Below, one piece after another: positions 6,307-8,851 of a DNA stretch of 8,851 bases. Position 1 is the stretch's first letter; every line of letters starts with the position of its first letter. Both the position numbers and the translations under genes were made by a program. The notes under the pieces were generated by a model. It ran no database searches. It was not told the DNA's origin and saw nothing but the letters and a program-made list of their open reading frames with translations. This stretch comes from a bacterium (lineage in GTDB: Bacteria > Verrucomicrobiota > Verrucomicrobiae > Limisphaerales > J093): contig JAKCAB010000364.1 of the NCBI GenBank assembly GCA_021839785.1, positions 1-8,851 of the forward strand, read 5' to 3'.

Positions 6307-7008
6307 ATGACCCAAACCGTCCGCGTGGCGCGGATCATCGACGGTCTCCGGCGGGCCTACCCGGACGCTCATTGCGAGCTCAACCACGCCAGTCCGCTGG
6401 AGCTGCTCGTCGCCACGATCCTTTCCGCGCAATGCACCGACAAGCGGGTGAACCTGGTCACGGCCGACCTGTTCAAGAAGTACCGGACGGCCGCGGATTA
6501 TGCGGAGGCGCCCGCCAGCGAGTTGGAGGCGGCGATCAAAACCGCCGGCTTCTTCCGCGCGAAGGCGAAAAACATCCAGGCCTGCTGCCGCAAACTGGTG
6601 GAACGGCACGGCGGACAGATCCCGCGCACGATGGCGGAACTCGTCGCCTTGAACGGCGTTGGCCGCAAGACCGCGAACGTGATTCTCGGAAACGCCTTCG
6701 GCTTGAACGAAGGCATCGTGGTGGACACGCACGTGGCGCGGCTCAGCCAACGCTTGGGACTCACCGTCGAGACTGTGCCGGAAAAGATCGAGCAGGTGCT
6801 GATGAAGCTGGTGCCGCGCGAGCACTGGACGCTTTTCAGCCACTGGCTGATCTGGCACGGGCGAAGGCGTTGCTCGGCACGGAAGCCCGATTGCGCTGGG
6901 TGCGAGATTCGCGACCTCTGTCTCTCGGCCGGCAGCTCTGTGGACGCCCATCGCGTGGCGCGCCGGAAAGGCGGGCAGCCTCCGGTTGCGGAACGACCCG
7001 CCTCGTGA
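6307..7008 (+). CDS. nth: Endonuclease III (DNA glycosylase/AP lyase)
   Basis: A base-excision repair enzyme that removes oxidised pyrimidines and cleaves the abasic site. The 233 residues contain all hallmarks: the N-terminal LELLVATILSAQCTD (31-45), the helix-hairpin-helix LNGVGRKTANVIL (115-127) with catalytic Lys121, the catalytic Asp140 in VVDTHVARLSQRLGL, and the 4Fe-4S loop C-x6-C-x2-C-x5-C at Cys189, 196, 199 and 205. A basic tail of about 28 residues (SAGSSVDAHRVARR and beyond) follows the cluster, longer than in E. coli Nth. ATG 6307 aligns with the E. coli N-terminus. A GTG at 6280-6282 would add nine residues (MKLPRKRPP) and overlap the stop of the preceding gene as GTGA; no Shine-Dalgarno decides between them. 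The gene sits in a same-strand run but has no functional link to its neighbours. Confidence 0.96.
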   Translation: MTQTVRVARIIDGLRRAYPDAHCELNHASPLELLVATILSAQCTDKRVNLVTADLFKKYRTAADYAEAPASELEAAIKTAGFFRAKAKNIQACCRKLVERHGGQIPRTMAELVALNGVGRKTANVILGNAFGLNEGIVVDTHVARLSQRLGLTVETVPEKIEQVLMKLVPREHWTLFSHWLIWHGRRRCSARKPDCAGCEIRDLCLSAGSSVDAHRVARRKGGQPPVAERPAS

Positions 7009-7010
7009 TG

Positions 7011-7024
7011 GCTGCCTGAGCAGC
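7011..7024. other. Small hairpin between nth and the hydrolase-like gene
   Basis: GCTGC (7011-7015) pairs with GCAGC (7020-7024) around a 4-nt loop. It lies in the 36-bp spacer just after the nth stop. It is too short and lacks a T-tract, so it is at most an attenuation or RNA-stability element. Confidence 0.2.
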
Positions 7025-7044
7025 TCGGAACCGGACCCAGCGCC

Positions 7045-8361
7045 ATGCAGGATTTACCACCAGACCAGCTCCGGCTGCGCGAGCGTGGAGCGCGAAGTCG
7101 CGGGCCAGCGCGGCGCAAGGCCGGGTTGGTTGCCGTTGGCCTGGCCGCCGGTCTCGCGCAAGGAATTCTCACGTCCCGCGTCATGGCTGGAGCTGGGTCG
7201 AGTCCCGGCTGGCGTCTGCCGCCAACGAATCGGGTGTCCCGGACGTATCCGCGCCTGGTCAATTACCACCATCGCTGGCTTGCCGAAAGCCAGGTGGACC
7301 ACCGCGAGGAGCGCCTGGCGCAATGGAACGTCGTCATCCTGAACCCGGACGATGTGGCCCGGCAGGGGCTCTCGCTGGCGCTCATGCGCGCGACCAACCC
7401 GCGCCTCAACATTCTTGCCTGGATTCCGCTCGGACAGGAGCCCGGCGGCATGGCCATCGCTCGTGGAATACCGCGGCAGGGCAAGGGCGATTGGTTCTGT
7501 CGCGATGCGGAGTGCCGGCCGATCATTGCGCCGTGGGGAGGTCGCTTCATGAATCCTTACGCCGGCGATTTCGCCTGGCCGAAATACGCGGCGGCGTTCG
7601 TTGCGACCAACTACCTGCGAGCCGGTCAATACGACGGCGTCTTGTTCGACATCCTCTCGCCCGGCAACTGGCTGCGTGCCGATCTCGACGGCGACGGGCG
7701 CTGTGACTCCACCGACGAGGCGGCGTGGGTGCGGGGTCAGGCGCTGGCCGCGGAGCGACTCCGCCAGCTCGCGCCGGGCGCCATCATCGTTGGCAACGGC
7801 GGCCCTCCCTGGCCGGCTGGCTGTCCTTACTTCGCGCACGCAAATGGTTGCCTGCACGAGAATGCGCTGGGCGACGAATTCGGCGTGCCCGGTTGGAATA
7901 CCCTCTGGGACGGCCATCAGACCTGCCTGACTCGGGCGAAGCCCCAGCCGGCAGTCTTCTTTGCCGTCGTGGACGTGCGGCACGAACGCACGCTCGAACA
8001 AGCGGAGCGGCTCGCGACGCTGTCCGATGACGACCGGCGGCGGATGCGGCTGGGACTGGGCACCACGTTGCTGGGCGAAGGCTATTTCGGCTTCGACCGC
8101 GGCGATTGCCTCCACGGCCAACTCTGGTGGTTTGACGAGTACGACGCCGACCTTGGGACTGCGCGGGAGGCGTACCGGCGCGATGTTTTTGCGGCGGGCA
8201 CCTACAGCCGGCAGTTCGAGCGCGGGGTGGCGATCGTGAACCCAACGCCCGCAGCCGTGACCGTGAAGCTCGCCGACGCGCTGAAGGACATGACCACGCG
8301 TCGGGTCGCCGCGGAGTTTGCGATCCCGGCGCAAGACGCGCGGCTCTTCGTCAAACCCTGA
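7045..8361 (+). CDS. Putative secreted glycoside-hydrolase-like protein (GHL-type TIM barrel)
   Basis: A 438-residue protein that I place tentatively with the putative glycosyl-hydrolase-like (GHL15-type) families. Residues 25-50 form a hydrophobic segment after a basic stretch, probably a long signal peptide or anchor (KAGLVAVGLAAGLAQGIL). The barrel-like part includes YPRLVNYH (68-75), NVVILNPDD (95-103), LNILAWIPLG (121-130), YDGVLFDILSP (196-206, with Asp202 a candidate catalytic acid) and HENALGDEFG (271-280, Glu272). Residues 213-225 (DLDGDGRCDSTDE) form an EF-hand or dockerin-like Ca-binding loop set within the barrel. The C-terminal part has WWFDEYDADLG (361-371) and FERGVAIVNPTPAAVTVKL (391-409), typical of a small beta-sandwich after such barrels. 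It starts 36 bp after nth. The fold is fairly likely; substrate and catalysis are unproven. Confidence 0.7.
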   Translation: MQDLPPDQLRLRERGARSRGPARRKAGLVAVGLAAGLAQGILTSRVMAGAGSSPGWRLPPTNRVSRTYPRLVNYHHRWLAESQVDHREERLAQWNVVILNPDDVARQGLSLALMRATNPRLNILAWIPLGQEPGGMAIARGIPRQGKGDWFCRDAECRPIIAPWGGRFMNPYAGDFAWPKYAAAFVATNYLRAGQYDGVLFDILSPGNWLRADLDGDGRCDSTDEAAWVRGQALAAERLRQLAPGAIIVGNGGPPWPAGCPYFAHANGCLHENALGDEFGVPGWNTLWDGHQTCLTRAKPQPAVFFAVVDVRHERTLEQAERLATLSDDDRRRMRLGLGTTLLGEGYFGFDRGDCLHGQLWWFDEYDADLGTAREAYRRDVFAAGTYSRQFERGVAIVNPTPAAVTVKLADALKDMTTRRVAAEFAIPAQDARLFVKP

Positions 8362-8415
8362 ACGCAGATCGCTTCCCGGCTTCCGGCACCGCTGCGGCTC
8401 TGGTTGGATGCCGCC

Positions 8416-8851
8416 ATGTCGAATTCGGAACGATGGCGGTTGCTCGCTTCTGGCTCCGGAGCCCCTGGGTGGAACATGGCTCTGGACGAATCGCTGCTCG
8501 AGGCCGCGCCGGAATTGGGCGGGCCGGTGTTGCGCTTTTACGGTTGGACCGAACCTGCGGCCACCTTCGGCTACTCCCAACGCTTCGCCGATGTGGAGAA
8601 GCTGACGCCGCTGCGGCCGCTGATCCGGCGCCCCACCGGCGGCGGCGTGGTGCCGCACGATCGGGACTGGACTTACACGCTGGTGTTCCCACCGAACCAT
8701 TGGTGGTACCGGCTGCGCGCCCGCGAAAGCTACGAGCAACTTCACGTCTGGCTGCAGCGGGCGTTCGAGCGCTTGGGAGTCCCGACCGAACTCGCGCCCA
8801 CCACTGCGGCCGGCCCCCCGACCCACTGCTTGGTCCGCTTGGTACAATTGG
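8416..8851 (+). CDS. Lipoate-protein ligase A family protein (partial, cut by window end)
   Basis: The N-terminal 145 residues of a biotin/lipoate A/B ligase-fold protein that would attach lipoate or octanoate to dehydrogenase E2 and GcvH domains in the cytoplasm. Seen are the opening WNMALDESLL (19-28), LRFYGWTEPAATFGYSQ (39-55), the ligand-binding loop RRPTGGGVVPHDRDWTYTLV (71-90) with RRxxGGGxxxHD, and the ESYEQLHVWLQRAFERLGV helix (104-122). The catalytic lysine (KIAG-like motif) lies beyond the window, so ligase (LplA) and octanoyltransferase (LipM) cannot be separated. The last codons read CLVRLVQL where I would expect a CFxG-type segment; see findings. ATG 8416 begins 54 bp after the previous gene; an ATG at 8408 is out of frame. 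It is probably read with the upstream + strand genes. Confidence 0.88.
   Translation, partial: MSNSERWRLLASGSGAPGWNMALDESLLEAAPELGGPVLRFYGWTEPAATFGYSQRFADVEKLTPLRPLIRRPTGGGVVPHDRDWTYTLVFPPNHWWYRLRARESYEQLHVWLQRAFERLGVPTELAPTTAAGPPTHCLVRLVQL

Noticed and set aside
7054..8847. A 597-codon open frame on the minus strand opposite the hydrolase-like and lipoate ligase genes
   Set aside because: It is rich in Arg, Gly, Ala and Pro, has no domain and lies antisense to two well-supported genes. It is a typical artefact of high GC at third positions.

Overview
The window is GC-rich chromosomal DNA with few Shine-Dalgarno sequences. It carries several short secreted proteins and a signal-peptide-bearing sugar isomerase/epimerase homologue. 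Its gene content, including the CHAT N-terminus and the nucleotidyltransferase/small-protein pair, suggests a Verrucomicrobiota bacterium (Pedosphaera/Limisphaerales type). That assignment is inferred from protein style and recalled families; no marker gene is present. No rRNA, tRNA, CRISPR array or insertion sequence was seen.

Left part (1-2783): a hairpin (7-44) precedes a secreted GH16 beta-glucanase-like hydrolase (70-864, +). This converges on a secreted TolB/PD40-type beta-propeller protein (901-1986, -). Divergent from the propeller gene is a seven-helix membrane protein of unknown function (2070-2783, +).

Middle part (2784-4707): this is the accessory-looking section. It begins with a 47-codon remnant of the N-terminus of a CHAT-domain protein (2854-2994), followed by non-coding sequence with two short palindromes. 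Then come three same-strand genes: a LexA-type winged-helix protein without a peptidase domain (3167-3679), an AbiEii-like/MNT nucleotidyltransferase broken by a single missing T right after its DLD metal-binding motif (3716-4227), and a 70-residue basic helical protein overlapping it by 4 nt (4224-4436). The nucleotidyltransferase plus small protein resembles a toxin-antitoxin-like pair. The cluster ends in a perfect 16-bp palindrome and about 250 bp with no gene.

Right part (4708-8851): a secreted sugar isomerase/epimerase-like TIM barrel (4708-5577, -) faces away from a run of + strand genes. These are a small secreted protein of unknown function (5819-6283), endonuclease III with complete catalytic and Fe-S residues (6307-7008), a putative secreted glycoside-hydrolase-like protein with a Ca-binding-like loop (7045-8361), and the N-terminal part of a lipoate-protein ligase A family enzyme cut by the window end (8416-8851). 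The close spacing suggests a shared transcript, although the functions are mixed: carbohydrate metabolism, DNA repair and cofactor attachment. The most interesting area is 2850-4460, a small and partly decayed defence or toxin-antitoxin-like locus between ordinary genes.
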